From: Antilocapra americana
Taxonomy: Eukaryota > Chordata > Mammalia > Artiodactyla > Antilocapridae
DNA length: 64,000 nt
Direction of reading: 5' to 3'
Assembly: GCA_007570785.1 (NCBI GenBank)
Contig: ML664152.1
Coordinates: 1,860,911 to 1,924,910, forward strand
Of the stretch, positions 44,603 to 57,685 are shown piece after piece. Position numbers and translations under genes: made by a program. The notes beneath the pieces are model-generated. The model was not told where the DNA came from and searched no databases. It was given only the letters and a program-made list of their open reading frames with translations. Within the stretch, counting starts at the first letter, position 1. The number at the start of each line of letters is the position of its first letter.

Positions 44603-47600
44603 CTGCTGGGGACACGGAGAAAAGAGTCAGCATGGCCCACACTGCAGTCTTGACTGGAGGCCACAGTCCACACAGGGCTCTCCGCTGGCCTGGAAAGAGA
44701 CGGCTGCCACACGGCAGGAGGGATCTGGCAGAGCAGGAACCCAGAAAACCTGTGAGTCCTGAGACAACACCCAACTCTGGCCTCCAGACCAGGAGCCCTC
44801 ATTTCTTATTCATGTTCCCTCTTTCCCCTGGTCTCAGCTGCTCTGGGGTACTCCATCCCAACTCCCTCCCACTCTAGACCTCCAGGACAGCCCCCTTCTG
44901 GCCCAGTGTCAGCCCCAGGACCCTGTGGCCCTGGTCCTTTCACCACTGACCCCTCTCTTTTTGTCCACCCGGGAGCAGGTTCTCTGTCCACCGCCGAGCT
45001 CCCCAGAGGCCCCACCCTTGCCAGTCCACTGGGCCTGGGTCTCCCTTCCTCCAGTTGCGTCCCCCACCCAGGAGGTGGTGCCTCTGTGCTGGGAGGTCAG
45101 GGGGCCTGGGGACCTCTCGCCCTGAATCTTCATCCCCATCCAGTTCAGGTAAGAAGGCCTCCCACAGCCTCCTCCTGCTCTGACAGTGTGTGTGCAAGCA
45201 CACCCCTGGGAGTCCCCTCGGGGGCCAGGGGCAGCCTAGTATGACATGGGGTGGGTGGCAAGGAGAAGCAGGACCCTCACCCGAGCCTCAGGACATATCA
45301 TATCCAGGGCCTGGCAGGCCACTCATGGGAATGGCACGCCCCTCCCCGCTGGGGTTTTCCACTGTGGACAAAGGCAGGCAGGGTGGATTCCCGGAGGCCA
45401 TGAGGGTGCAGGGAACTGACCGCCGCCCCCACCCCCACCGTGCTCACCCCAGCAGCCCAGGGCGGGGATATTCACACCAGACACCAGCCCAGGTCCTGCC
45501 CACCCACTCCGAAGGCCAGGGCCTCCGCTCCCCCAGCCCAGGTCTAGCTCTGGCTGCGGGGCTGAGCTCACTAAGAATGGACAGAGTGGATGGAGACCTT
45601 CCTGCCAGAACTGCAGGTTCCCACTCCCGAGACCGGCGGAGCTGGAAGAGGACCTGGCCCTGCCAGCACTGGGGGCTGAGGGTCTGGGCGCCGAATGCCC
45701 TGGGTGACCCTTGGGGAAGCTGCTCCAGCGGAAGTCTTGTTTCCCAGTGCTGTCCGGACAGGCTCCCTTCAGCAGGCACCCAGTGCCTGGAGATGCGGTG
45801 GGCCCAGGTGGCTCCCAGCTTCGGAGCTCTTGTGCTACCCCGTCCCTCCCCCTCTGATATGAACAAGCCCTTGTGGGACCCCCACCCCAAGGGGACTGGC
45901 GCCCAAAACCAAACGGGACTCTCATCTCAATACACAGCACTGGTGGGTGATCTCAAGGCCCCGGGGTCCAGGAAGCCCAGTTGGTGACAGGTGTCGGCTC
46001 CCAAGTCAGGACCCCTCGTCAGGCCCCCTGCTCTCATCCGCTACAACCTTCGGACCTTGAGGGAACCGCTTTCTCCAGACTCAACCCTTTTCCCTGGTGA
46101 GCACAGCCCAGTGGCAAGCACCGCCTGCTCTGGTCTTGGGCCCCTCAGGCTCTCCAGGGGCCTGGGGGCCAGGTCAGTGCTGGGCAGTGCCACCTGTTGG
46201 GGGGAACACCCAACAGCCCACTGGGCCCGCTCAGAACCTCAGGCTCTCCCTGCACCACCCAAATTCGGGACAAACCTGGGGCAGCCCAGGGCCTCGGCTG
46301 GCGTATCCCAGCAGGTGACAGGACCCAGGCAAGGCACTTGGGGTCTGGGTTCCCCAGCACAAAGCTGCCCCACAACACATCCCGCCCAACTCGGATGCCG
46401 GGGGGAAGGGTGGGCATACCTGAAGTCACTGCCAGCTGCACCATTCCTGCACCAGGCTCCAGAAGCCCTGCCCTTGTGAAGCAGGAAGAGGCCAAACCCC
46501 TGGCACAGCAGACCTGTGGGGCTGATGACACCCCTACCCCACCCTGCCAACGGGAAGAGGGCACAGAGTGGAGGGGAGGGACCAAAGCCTGCAGCCTGGT
46601 GGCCCAGCCCCAGGGCCGAGTGTGGCAGGGTCCCTGCCGCCCTGGGCAAGACTGTGGTGCTGCCCCCGCGGGGCCAATGGCGGCGACTCTCCTGGGCCCT
46701 CCCCACATACCTCCTCCTTCGGCTCACTCTAACCTGTATCCTTTCACCATAATTAACCGTGACTGTGACTTTAACAGTCTCCTGTGGGAATTACAAAGCC
46801 TAAGAGTAGTCTTGGGGACCCCAGCCTGCTGAGAGGGACCAGGACTCCCCAGCCATGGTCAGACGTTAGCACCCAGATCATAGTCTCTTACACCATTTCC
46901 AGTGGAAGGGACTGGACTCCCTGGAAGAACACTGACTCTCACACAGGAGCAGGAAATGCCTGGATGAGCCTGGAGCATCTTGTGCCCGAGGAAGGGAAGT
47001 GCTCGGAAACACAACACAACGGCCCCCACGGATGGGCGTGTCAGGGGACAGCGGAGCCACCTGAGAAGCCAGTGCCAGAGCTGGTTCAGCAACAGAACAG
47101 AGTTCCGAAGCATAAAATAAATAAATACCCATGGGGCCAACCTGACATAAACAAGTGACAGAGAAGGAAACCAGGAGGATCCACGCGGTTCTGCAGCTGC
47201 CCCGTCCGCAGGGCAGGGGAGCGCCCCCTCCTCGAGTGGGGGGTGGGCTCAGCAACCTCCTTCCAGACGATGGTGGTGGCAGCACAGTGGGGATTCCTGA
47301 CAGACATGCCTGCACCGGGTGAGCACGGCACCCACCATGGAGGCCACGCGACAGCACGCACCCTGGACGGGATGTGGTGAGAGGGGCCCTTCCCCTCTGT
47401 GGTCTTCACTGGGGGCCTCCTGAAAAACGCCTGGCTCCTCCTCCCAGCTGTCAAGGTCGTTAAAGACAAGAAGGTCTGAGTGACTGTCACAGCCTGGAGG
47501 AGCTCCGAGGGACACGACAGCTGCCTGTGGGGGCCTGGCTGGAGTCCTGAGGCAGCAGAAGGTCACGAGGGGAAACTGAGGTGTCTGAGCAGACTGTGAG

Positions 47601-48641
47601 CTTTTAGCCAACTATTATTTATGAATGAAGCTGGTTCCTGACTGTGACAAATGCACGGCTGACGTCAGATGTGAGAGGAGAGCCGTGTGACTCTCACCAC
47701 CGTAACTTTTCTATCATCAAACTCCACTCTAGAATAACATTTACTTCAGCAGACAGCTCCTGGTGCTAAGAGGCAGTTGGGGGCAGAGGGTGACAGTGGC
47801 GGGGAGAGCATCCGCACCCCTCACCACCCCCGGCAGCCTCACACAGTCCTCCTCAGGCTGCAGGCCGGAGTTTGTGCAGCTCTCTCCCCTCTGGGAGCAC
47901 CAGGCACATTTTTTGGATGAGAAAACTGCAAGCAGGGTGAGGACGCTTGACCGGGTCACATTTTTGTTCAAGAAACAGGAATGGAATGTGCATTTCGGGC
48001 TCCAGCTCCATCGCCAAACCGCAGTTCTAATGGCCACTCCTCGTCTGGACCCCACACTCTGGGCACTCCCATCCTGGACTGGCTAGAACTGACCACCTAA
48101 CTGCAGCCAAGGGGCCCTGAGGCTGTCACCTGCCACCCCAATCCTTCCTCCTCAGAGGCTATCTGGCAGGAGAAAGAATGATTTCAAAAAGACAAAATCA
48201 AAGACAACACAGGAAACGACAAAGATCCAGGAACCACGACAGGACCGGAAGGACTCCAGCTCCCCATTCGTCCTGAAGCTGAGCCACGGTCACACCGGGC
48301 TGGTCCCAGCCAGACACTCTCCCGTAGCACCATGTCCCAGGGAGCAGGACGAGCCCCAGGAGGATGGTCCAGCCTGGGGCAGGGGGTGGGGTGACAAGGG
48401 CAGTGGCTGCAGCACAGGGGAATGGGGGGAAATGGAGCCGGAGGGACCCCTAGGCACAGTGCCAGCTGAATGGCTGTGGAAGATCAACAGTGCCATCCAC
48501 ACACCAGCGGGCACCCACTCCTGAGAAGGCCCAGGGCCCCTGCCTCATGGCTGGGCCAGGGACAAGGGTGTCCCAAGTGAAGACGGGCCCCTGCAGGGTC
48601 ACTGCCCGGCCCGGGCAGCCAGGAGAGGACAGGACACTCAC
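44603..48641 (-). other. SLX9: SLX9 intron, 4.0 kb
   Basis: GT-AG intron, GC-rich, poor in ruminant SINEs. It contains a probable LTR relic near 46690-46850 and an unassigned AT-rich retroelement-like tail at 47610-47760. Frames such as 45190-45987 plus are not genes. Confidence 0.85.
46690..46850 (+). mobile_element. Ancient LTR 3'-end relic
   Basis: CACCATAATTAACCGTGACT, then TTTAACAGTCTCCTGTG and GAGTAGTCTTGGGGACCCC resemble the R/U5-like end of mammalian LTRs. No viral coding sequence. Confidence 0.4.
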
Positions 48642-48792
48642 CGCCGGGCAGGGGGCTGCCGGCCACCGGCCTCCAGCTCCAGCAGCTCAGGCAGCGCGTC
48701 CCTCAGGGGCTGCAGGTCCCCCACCACCACCGTGGCCCTCCGCCTCTGCTCTGCCTTGCGCTTCTGCTCTGCCAGCTTTATGGCTTCAATCT
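48642..48792 (-). CDS. SLX9: SLX9 coding exon, IEAIKLAEQ helix and acidic tail
   Basis: 151-bp exon with acceptor CTTCCGCAG and donor GTGAGT on the minus strand. It encodes IEAIKLAEQKRKAEQRRRAT, then VVVGDLQPLRDALPELLELE, then AGGRQPPAR. The first half is a long amphipathic basic helix continuing from the previous exon; the second half has the family's conserved GDL.PLRDALPELL block. Phase 1 in, phase 2 out (the leftover CG completes an arginine codon). Length and order agree with the human gene as I know it. Confidence 0.94.
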
Positions 48793-51289
48793 CTGCGGAA
48801 GGGGGACATAGGGTCAGTGTGAGAGGACCCAGGAGGACAGGTGTTCAGCCACGGACTTCAGCAGCAGAGGGTCCCGGCTGCCAGCCTGCAGAACCAGAGC
48901 TTGGCCGGGAACCCAGAGCGGGAGGAGGTAGAGGGGTGCAGCCCGAGTGACTTGCTCCCCTTAATCCTGGAGATGGCCATGGAATCACAGGCCTGGGGAG
49001 ACGGGCTGCAGGCAGAGGAGCGGTCCTTGAGGAGGCCAGGGCCCTGAGGCCTGGAGGAGGGGGTAGGCGGAGGGGTGGGCAGACAGAGGGGCCTGTGGAG
49101 TCAGAGCAGCTGGCACCCTCACCTCTGCCCCCCAGTCAGCTTCCTGGGGATGCACCCAGAAAAGAGAAGTGGTCCCCATAGGAGGCGCTGACAGGGTGAA
49201 GGGTCACCAACACTGGCCAGGTGCAAAGCAAGAGGTGGGGCCTCAAGGGGGCTCCTGCACGATGTGGGGGCTGTGAGGAGGGGCAGGGGCACTAGCCAGA
49301 GAGACAGGGTGCCAGGGCCCGCGTCCGGGGTGCCAGGTGGAGGGCAGGGCGTGGGTGAGCCACTGGGTGAGGCTGCCGTCGGCCGGCAGGGCTGTGGCCA
49401 CCACACAGAGAAGGGCCTCGAGATCTGCATTCCATTTTATAAGCAGTGTGTATTCTGAGACTGCTAATAAAACATGCTCTCAAGCGCACTGTCTCCACAG
49501 TGGGGTTTGTGGACCCGCCAGCTCACTAGTCTGTGTGCAGACCTTGCTCCAGGAGACTGCTTGAATCTGTAATAAGCGATTTGTTAATTGTTCTATATTA
49601 GATTCCTTTAAAAAAAAAAAAAAAAGCTCTGCTTCTAAAAAGCTGGGAAATGAGGCTGTGATCGATCTGGGACAGCTGGACCAGAGCAGAGACGCTCCCC
49701 GCCTCCCTACTCTGCGAGTTTTACTGGGCTATAAATAACCGGCTGCAGACTCTGAATCTCCTCTGAAAAGAGAGCTGGAAGCACCTTCCTCACGAGTGGT
49801 CGGTGAACTCGGTGCGGCCGAGGGGCCAGGAGAAGCCAGCAGAGAGGCGAGAGCCAGCGGCCCAGGAGTGCCTGACAGGGTACCCCTCCCTCCCAAGGGG
49901 ATGTGAGTCTGTGGCTGCCCCGCTGCCCCTCAGGGAAGGTGCAAGAGGTGATGGAGGTGAGCACGGTACCCAGGGGAGCAGTGATGACACCAGACGCAGG
50001 GCAGGCCAGGAGAGCGGGGGGCTGGACACTCAGGACAGCCCACCCCGAGTGCAGGAGGTGTGTGTGAAATGTGAAGGGTGTGTGCTCACCCTCACAGGCA
50101 TCTCCAAAAGAGAATAATTTCCAGAAACTGACTCTTGGGAAGCCTGGCAGGAGCAGCCCCTCCCAGCTTGCAGTCACCCCCAAAGGCCCAGAAAAGTCCA
50201 GCAAGGGTGAGCCAGACAAGCCAAGCAGGACACACCTGCCCCAGCCGCAAGGAGGCTGCCAGAGTCCAGGGGCCTGCACCTCACTCCAGAGAGCTAGGCT
50301 CTGGGACAAAGACCACCCTCCTCCGGGTCCTTGGGCCCTGGCCCAGGCCACCCCTCAGTGTTGGGATACCAGGATTTAAAGGCAGCGATCCAGGGCTCTC
50401 CGTGATGCCAGGGCAATTTACTCAGCTCATCAAACTGGTGCCTCTTTCCTGAGAGCCCAGCACCCAGGAGGAGTGAGGGTTGGTGGGGTCAGGCAGGGGA
50501 AGGGACGGGTAGCTCCCCTCCTGGCTGGCAGGCCCAGCACCAAAGCTGCAGGGGACCAAAGACAGCAGGGCAGGCCTGGCTCCTAGCAGGACACAAGACA
50601 CCTCTTTGCCTACAGAAGAGGCAGCAAATCAGCGTTTTAGGTTAGTAACAGGCGAGGTCCACGCAGGACATGTCTGAGCTGTGTGAGGACGGCGCAGCAT
50701 GGGGATGCATGCCAGCGGGTCACTGCAGTGGCTGCTTCAGAGGGAAGGCCACAGTTACCACGAGAAGCGCCCACAGAATCAGACAGAATTCACTGTCCAC
50801 TCAGGATAAAGATCACAATGGAACCAAGAACAGGAAGAATGCCCCCAATCTGAGAGACCATCTACCAGAAACCACATCTCATATGCACAAGACCCTCTGG
50901 TGAAGTAGGCCACAGAAGGAATGGTGCAGACCCACATGGACCCAGCCACACCCAGGGGAGGGCAACACGAGCTTCAGCTCCTCCCCCGCCTCACGCCTGC
51001 CACAGCGCCAATGGGGCCTGCAGCCCACATTGTGCCCAGAAGGTCGGGTACAGCTCCCTGGCGGGTCCATCCACCCTAGTCACCCTCCCCTGCTTCCCTG
51101 CCTACATCTGCTCCCCCACAACAAACAGAGCTCGAGTGAGCACCACCGGCCTTATGCCCCAACGTGGCCTGTGGTTACCAACCCTGAGCAAAGCAGGCTC
51201 ACAGGACAGTGACCGTGGGCCCTTGGCCTCCAGAGACTCCCTCCAGCCACTGCAGTAGGAAGAGAAGACATAAAACAGAGACTGGAAAG

Positions 51290-54200
51290 AGAGGTAAAAC
51301 TGTCGCTATCTTAAGTATCATAGCATGATCGTTTATGTAAAACATTCTACCAAATCTACAGGATAATTACCAGAACACACAATTTTAACAAGATCAGAGG
51401 GTACAGAGTTAATACTAATTAATAAAAGATAATATAATAATACATAGTAAAAACTGGAAAAGGAAACTTTTGTGAATCCCATTTATAATAGCTTCAGAAA
51501 CTATTAGCAATAAGCTAATAAACAGTTAGCAATAAGCTCATCCAATAAATAATTTAAGACCTCTACTCTGAAAATCACACAACGGGGATGACAGAAATTG
51601 AGAAATTTTAAATGAAAGGAGACATACAAACTAGGTTTCAAAGAGGCAGAGGAGCTAGAGATCAAATTGCCAGCATTCGTTGGATTATGGACAATGCAAG
51701 AGAGTTTCAAAAAAATCTACTTCTGCTTCACTGACTAAGCTAAAGCCTTTGACTGTGTGGATCACAGCAAACTATGGAAAATTCTTAGAGACTGGAATAT
51801 CAGACCACTTTACCTGTCTCCTGGGAAACCTATATACGGCTCAAGAATCAACAGTAAAACCAGTCATGGAACACCTGACTGGTTCAAAATTGGAAAAGGA
51901 GTATGACATGTTGTATACTGTCACCTTGCTTATTTAATTTATATGTAGAGTACACCACACGAAATGCTGGAAGAATCATAAGCTGGAATCAAGATTTCCA
52001 GAAGAAATATCAACAACCTCAGATATGCATATGATACTACCCTAAGGGCAAAAGTGAAGAGGAACTAAAAAGGCTCAAGAGGCTTGATGAAGGTGAAAAA
52101 GGAGCGTGAAAAAGCTGGCTTAAAAGTCAACATTCAAAAAGCTAAGATCATGGCATCCGGTCCCATCACTTCATGACAAATAGATGGGGGGAAGAAAGAA
52201 AACAGTGGCAGACTTTATTTTCTTGGGCTCCAAAATCACTGCAGATGGTGACTGCAGCTATGAAATTAAAAGACATTTGCTCCTTGGAAGGAAAGCTATG
52301 ACAAACCTAGACAGCATATTAAAAAGCAAACACATTACTTTGCCAACAAAGGTCCATATAGTCAAAGCTACGGTTTTTCCAGTAGTCGTGTATGGATGTG
52401 AGTTAGTTGACAGAGAAAGCTAAATGTCAAAGAATTGATGCTTTTGAACTGCGGTGCTAGAGAAGACTCTTGAGAGTCCCTTGGACAGCAAGATCCAACC
52501 AGTCCATCCTAAAGGAATCAGTCCTGAATATTCATTGGAAGGACTGATGCTGAAGCTGAAGCTCCAATACTTTGGACACCTGATGCAAAGAACTGTCTCA
52601 TTGAAAAAAATCCTGATGCTGGAAAAGACTGAGGGCAGGATGAGAAGGGAACGACAGAGGATGAGATGTTTGAATGGCATCACCAACTTAATGGACATGA
52701 GTCAGAGCAAACTTTGGGAGACAGTGAAGGGCAGAGGAGCCTGGCATGCTGCAGTCCATGGGGTCAAAAACAGTCGGACACAACTTAGTGACTGAACAAC
52801 AACAAAAGATTAAAGGAGAAATTACCGTGTTCCTGGATGAAGACCCAGCACTGTTAAAATGCACTGCTCCTGAACGGATGTATGGATCCAAAGCAATGAG
52901 CTACACCAGGTGGTGGGGGGGGCTTTCAAGAGGTTGACAAGCTTGTGATCAGAGTGACATGGAAATGCTAAGAATATGGACCACCAAAGCGGTCCTGAAA
53001 CAGAGGGACAGACACAGGACTTCCCTTGTCCAACCCCAGGACCTGCTTCACAGCTGCAGCTTCAACAGCCTGGAACTGAGGAGGGTCAGCGAGCAGAACC
53101 ATGGCGAGAGGCGTCAGCTTTCCACAGACATCAGAGACAGCCTTTACGACAGACACCGGTGAAACTGAAGGAGAGAGAACTCTGAACCAGTGCTTCACAT
53201 TACAGACAGACGCCAAATCAAGATGAATCAGAGATCTGAATACCAGAGCTAAGACCATCAAGTTTTCAGAAGGGTAGGATTTATCCTCCTGTTTTGGGAC
53301 TGGGCAGTTTCCTTAAACAAGGCACACGCATGCATGCACACACACTACACATGCGAAGAAAAAAGACAAAACCAGTGTCCTCAAAATTAAACTTCTGTTC
53401 AGCAAAAAAAAAAAAAAAAAACAACTGTTGAGAAAATAAGTAGGCAAGTTAGAGTCTGGGAGAAAATTATTTGCAAAACACACCTGATGAGAATGACCTC
53501 CAGGACACAGGATTCCTGGAGCTCGATAACAAAGAGCCCTCAGAAGCCTCAGGAAACAAGCCCCGGGCATCAGGATGCCCCAATGGGCAGCAGCAGATGA
53601 AACGCCCATTCACCACAATGACAGGCACCTCATGCTCAGCAGAACAGCCAGGGCTGCAGGACAGGCGTGACGGCACGGCTGCAAAGCAACCCCAACTCCC
53701 CCACGCTTTTGGGGGCGTAAACGCACAACCACAGCAGAGAAACGTCTGGGAGCTGCTTATAAAACTAAACATACACCTGCCCTATGACCCAGCATTCCAT
53801 TCCAAGTGTTTACCCAAGAGAAATGAAAACATATGTCCACAAAGACTTGTGAAGACTGTTCATCACAGCCTATTCACAGCAGCTAAGAGGAGAAAAGACG
53901 CCAGGTGTCCACCCACAGGAGAGTGGGTACCAAACAGCGTGTCCACATAAGGAAACACTTCTCAGCAACACACAGGCCCAGACTACAGCTCCACCAAGCA
54001 CAGACGAGCCCAATGCCAAGCTGAGCAGGAGAACCCAGACACACACAGACTGCCCTTACCCAACATCCAGAGCAGTGAAGTCTGAACTCGACCTGAAAAA
54101 GACCAGACAGTGGCTGCCTCTGGGGGCGGGGCCTGGGAAGGACGATGGGGATAGTCCACGTCCTGAGAGGACTCGGCTGTGTGAGGGCGCAAACGCCGGC

Positions 54201-54530
54201 CCCAAGCCACTGCAGAGCACACTGAAGGCCCAGGTCACCACATGTAAATGTCAGCTCAAAATAAAAACTAAAAAGAACCATAAATAAATACTGAACTCTA
54301 GCAGAGTTATTAGGAAGAAAGTGTGCTCAATCTGTAATTCACTTTGGAACATGCAGCTAAAACAAGGGTTGGTGGCAGGACCAGACAGATGGGATGGACA
54401 GACAGACAGCTGTGATAAAGAAGTGAGGCACTCACGGTAAATTCTGGATGGTGGGCATACAGGCGTCCACTGTAAAATTCTCCCTACTTTTCTGTACAAA
54501 ACTTTTCATAATAAAGTACTCAGTGAAAGA
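51290..54530 (+). mobile_element. L1 LINE, ORF2 3' part, split by BovB
   Basis: Pieces 51290-51614 and 52820-54530. Landmarks: GTGAATCCCATTTATAATAG, GGAGAAATTACCGTGTTCC, CAAGTTTTCAGAAGG, GGGAGAAAATTATTTGCAAA, CCCAAGAGAAATGAAAACAT, then a 3' UTR ending about 54530. An 18-A tract at 53404-53421 is an internal expansion. Antisense to SLX9; no intact frame. Confidence 0.78.
51623..52811 (+). mobile_element. BovB LINE, about 1.2 kb, with decayed RT core
   Basis: 5'-truncated BovB reaching back into the reverse-transcriptase domain. The catalytic YADD box is changed to YAYD (codons around 52024-52035), so the first aspartate is lost, and frameshifts follow. Downstream, 52184-52423 retains DFIFLGSKITADGDCSYEIK and 52454-52795 retains EGLMLKLKLQYFGHLMQRT. 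It ends GACACAACTTAGTGACTGAA. A possible 8-bp duplication AAAGGAGA flanks it (51615-51622 and 52812-52819). Dead copy. Confidence 0.92.
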
Positions 54531-54534
54531 AACT

Positions 54535-55380
54535 TGGGAGCTATAGCTAAAGCTATAGTCAGAGGCTAACATTTAGCCTTTCATTCAAAAATAAATGACT
54601 AAGTCACTAAAACAAGCCTAAAGAAACCAAGAACAGGGTATTAAAAAAACAAAAACTAATGGTTTAGAACATGAAAGAGTCGACGACAACCAAAGACAGG
54701 CATTCTGGGAGCAGGTAAGACAAGATCAATCGGAAGCGAGAGAGGGAATACAAGTAAAGAGTGACAAAGAGGCTAAATAATGAGAAACCAGAGACTCTGC
54801 CAATAAAGGCTGAGATCTGATTAGATGGTTTATGGGAAAATGAGTGAGTGACCAAGATTAGCTCAAGTAGTTAAAAAAAGACCAACCATCACAGGAGAAA
54901 AGTTAAACATCATCAGAGAGCTGTAGCCCAGAATGTTCAGGGGCCCAGCGGTCCCGGCCTATTAACTTTCCAAATCCATTTTACAAAGACTATTTTGCAC
55001 AACCCCATGCTACAGATTGTGGAAAAGAAAATGGATGAATGGACATTTCCTTTAGACACATCCAAAAACTGAAAGAAAACTTAAAATTAATAATTATGGA
55101 AGAAACTGATAAATTTCTCTAAAATATTTTAATTTATTAAACATAATTTCTTTAAAACCTTCAAGGAAAAAATAATGCTGGTCATATTTTAACTGTGTGA
55201 GAACATAAATAAACACTTCAGAGTAGTTTAAAAAGTCAGCAAAATCAGACTAAAAAGATAACTGTAAGAAAAAATACTACAAAACAATCTTCACAAGAAA
55301 ACATTCAGAAAAACACCAGCAAATATTCAGCATCAAGAAAAATAAGTATATTTTCCAAAATTATTAAGAAGAAACCCATC
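54535..55380 (+). mobile_element. Probable L1 relic, AT-rich
   Basis: AT-rich block with words like AACAGGGTATTAAAAAAACA and AAACACCAGCAAATATTCAG, compatible with decayed L1 ORF2. No frame. Confidence 0.4.
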
Positions 55381-55782
55381 CTGATAGGCAGGCAAAGGCG
55401 CCCCGATAGGAGGGTGAAGGCCAGGGTCCCTGAGCCCACCAGTGGGTGAGCGGCAGCTTCTTCCAGGGACCCTGAGGGTCGCACACCAGGCAAGGGCCTG
55501 GTGGGCCACACGCAGGCCAGGAAAGCAATCTGAGAAATTTCGTGTCATAAATCACTCCCTCGGGGACGTTTCACCCACGAGAGGCAGTGACACTCCTGGT
55601 AGGGAGTGAGGTAAGGCCATGCAGACCCTCGCACGGTGACAGGGCCATCCCACCACCACGGGGCCATCTGCCTGTCATAGTGCAGGCCACTTCCTCCAGG
55701 GCCCAGATCCCCCCAGAGGCCGGGTTCTGAGCCAGCCCAGGACAAGGGTCCACGGGGGACAGGACAGGGAGGGGAAGCTTAC

Positions 55783-55851
55783 TCTGCAGCCACCGCTCAC
55801 GCCTCAGCTTCAGCTTCTCCTTCTTGGGCAGAATAGTCTTGGCCTCAGCAC
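55783..55851 (-). CDS. SLX9: SLX9 coding exon, lysine-rich KKEKLKLRRERW
   Basis: 69-bp exon between acceptor CTTGGCAG and donor GTAAGC on the minus strand. Enters in phase 1 and leaves in phase 1. It encodes GAEAKTILPKKEKLKLRRER followed by WLQ, the most basic and most conserved segment of SLX9, probably an RNA-contacting helix. The trailing A joins AG of the next exon to make lysine. The 6.4-kb intron on its 5' side and 7.0-kb intron on its 3' side are full of transposable elements, yet the exon has no mutation that breaks the frame. Confidence 0.94.
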
Positions 55852-57631
55852 CTGCCAAGAGAATACGCGTGAGCAGGACAAGACCAGGAGCCCAGGCTGC
55901 GCCTGTGTTCAGGGTGCTCACTACCACGCCTGGTCATGGCTGGGGGACACCCAGAACCCAAGGATTGCAGGCCACTCTGCACAATGGGCCTTCACTGGGC
56001 TCCCCAGAGATAATGCGCGCACCAGGCGGGGTGCACTCTCCAAGATCCAGTGCCTGCAGACTTCCAGCATCTAAGTAGAAGCTGAGAGGAGACGCGCTTG
56101 TCAGGGTGACCTACTGTTCAGTCAGTTCAGGGAAACCAGAACTCCCATGGGGCTCCAACTCCTTTTCCAAGTCAGAGCCCACCCCCACAGCCTCATGTCT
56201 AACCTCTGCCCGTGCCCCAGGTGGACCCACTTTCCTCCCCACTCACCCTGGCCCCTCACCCCAGCAGGAAGGTCACCCGGGGCCAGTCAGCAGGCTGCAG
56301 GTGCACAGGCAGGGAGACGGGACAGAGGGGCTGCACAGTGGGCCCACGCGGGTGCCAGGCAGTGGGGGTGAGGTGAGGATGGCCTGTCTGGGATGGGAGC
56401 TGAGTAAGGGGGGCGGAAGGAGGCAGAGGGAGGCCTCACGTGGAGACCTCAGACAAGACTCATGCTGGACACCTGTTCCCAAAGGTCCAGGAAGCCACCT
56501 TTTCTGCCCTAGTCCCATAACTTCTCTAAGATTTTTGAAACCATTTCAAAGAAAAAGCGTCTACAACACGTGGAGACTGACGGAATCCTAAGTCTGCAGC
56601 ATGTGATCAAGCGGCAAGTTGGCAGGTGGGTCAAGACCACCCTGTATCACCCAGGACCCCCCAGTCACACTCAGGAAACAGGTCTCAGCAATGCCGACCC
56701 TGTGAGGCCCAGGCGCTGGGGAAGCCGGGGTGACCAACGCACACCTCCACGTTAGCTGCCGTGACACACGCACTCCAGAACTGTGAGCATCTCAGTGATA
56801 AACTGAGAGCATCACTTCCAGTGGAAAGTCACTGGGACAGAAGGAACAGCTGATGAGGCCCAGCACCCTCCCCGGGGAAGCACTGCTCCTTACAGAGACC
56901 TGAGCCCAGAGAGCTGAACCTAGCCTCAGGGCTGATCCAGAGGCACTGCCTAAGGGGGGCCCTCCCACTAGGAGGAGGAGGAGGAGGGCAGGGGCTTGCT
57001 GCCAGGCTGGCTGCTTCCTGCCAACGTCTGCCCCTCTAACCACCTGTGCCCTGTGCTGTGTGCAACAGGCGCGCGACCATTCACTTTCCTGCCACGTGAT
57101 TCTGACCCGCCCTGCCTGCGGAGCCCTGGAGGTCCCTATGCACCGGCTCCTTGGCACCCCGGGCCTGTCCAGACACATCCTGAGGCAGCCACACCACAGC
57201 CAAATCCTCCTGCCCTCAGCACCAGACAAGAGCCCACCCAGAGCCGGGAAGAGGCACTGGGAAACATCTGTCCTCCTCCTCCCACTGGCCCGAGGGCCCA
57301 GCCCTTCCCTCAATGCCATACAGGCAAGGTCCTCCGGCCTGGACCCTGACTGCCCTTCCCAGCTTCCCCGTCAGGCAGAATGGGCTTGACCAGACGACAG
57401 CAAGACGAGCCCAGTGGTGGCCTTCCCTGCCTCCAGCCAGCAGCAGGCTCAGCGCAGTGGGTCGAGCACCCAGAACACAGGCCCTGCCAGTCAGGGTCAG
57501 GCACCCCCGGAAGCGGCAGGCTCCTCCCCTCAGGGCCTCCCCAAGGCAAGGAGGCAAGTGCCCAGGCAAGATGGGGAGGCGCGCAGAGCTTGCGGCCACA
57601 GAGGACACAGCGCCTCCAACTGCAGGCGACC

Positions 57632-57685
57632 AGCGCCACAGCCAAGCCCAGCGCCACAGCCAAGCCCAGCGCCACAGCCAAGCCC
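57632..57685. repeat. Perfect 18-bp triplication
   Basis: AGCGCCACAGCCAAGCCC repeated three times without mismatch at 57632, 57650 and 57668. Being a multiple of 3, it produces repeated peptides in chance ORFs. Confidence 0.95.

Larger units (their letters stand above)
48793..55782 (-). other. SLX9: SLX9 intron, 7.0 kb
   Basis: GT-AG intron. 48793-51290 is mostly unique, with a 16-A tract at 49610-49625 and an isolated plus AATAAA at 49466-49471. 51290-54530 is L1 split by BovB. 54535-55380 is AT-rich and probably more L1. 55381-55782 is GC-rich unique sequence. Confidence 0.85.

Noticed and set aside
49430..49625. AATAAA plus A16 tract as a processed pseudogene
   Set aside because: The signal is about 140 bp before the A tract, no parent mRNA is recognisable, and no target duplication was found.
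51623..52811. Reverse-transcriptase-like ORFs as possible active element
   Set aside because: The copy is 5'-truncated, its YADD box is YAYD, and the frame is broken; the other BovB and L1 copies are also fragmentary.
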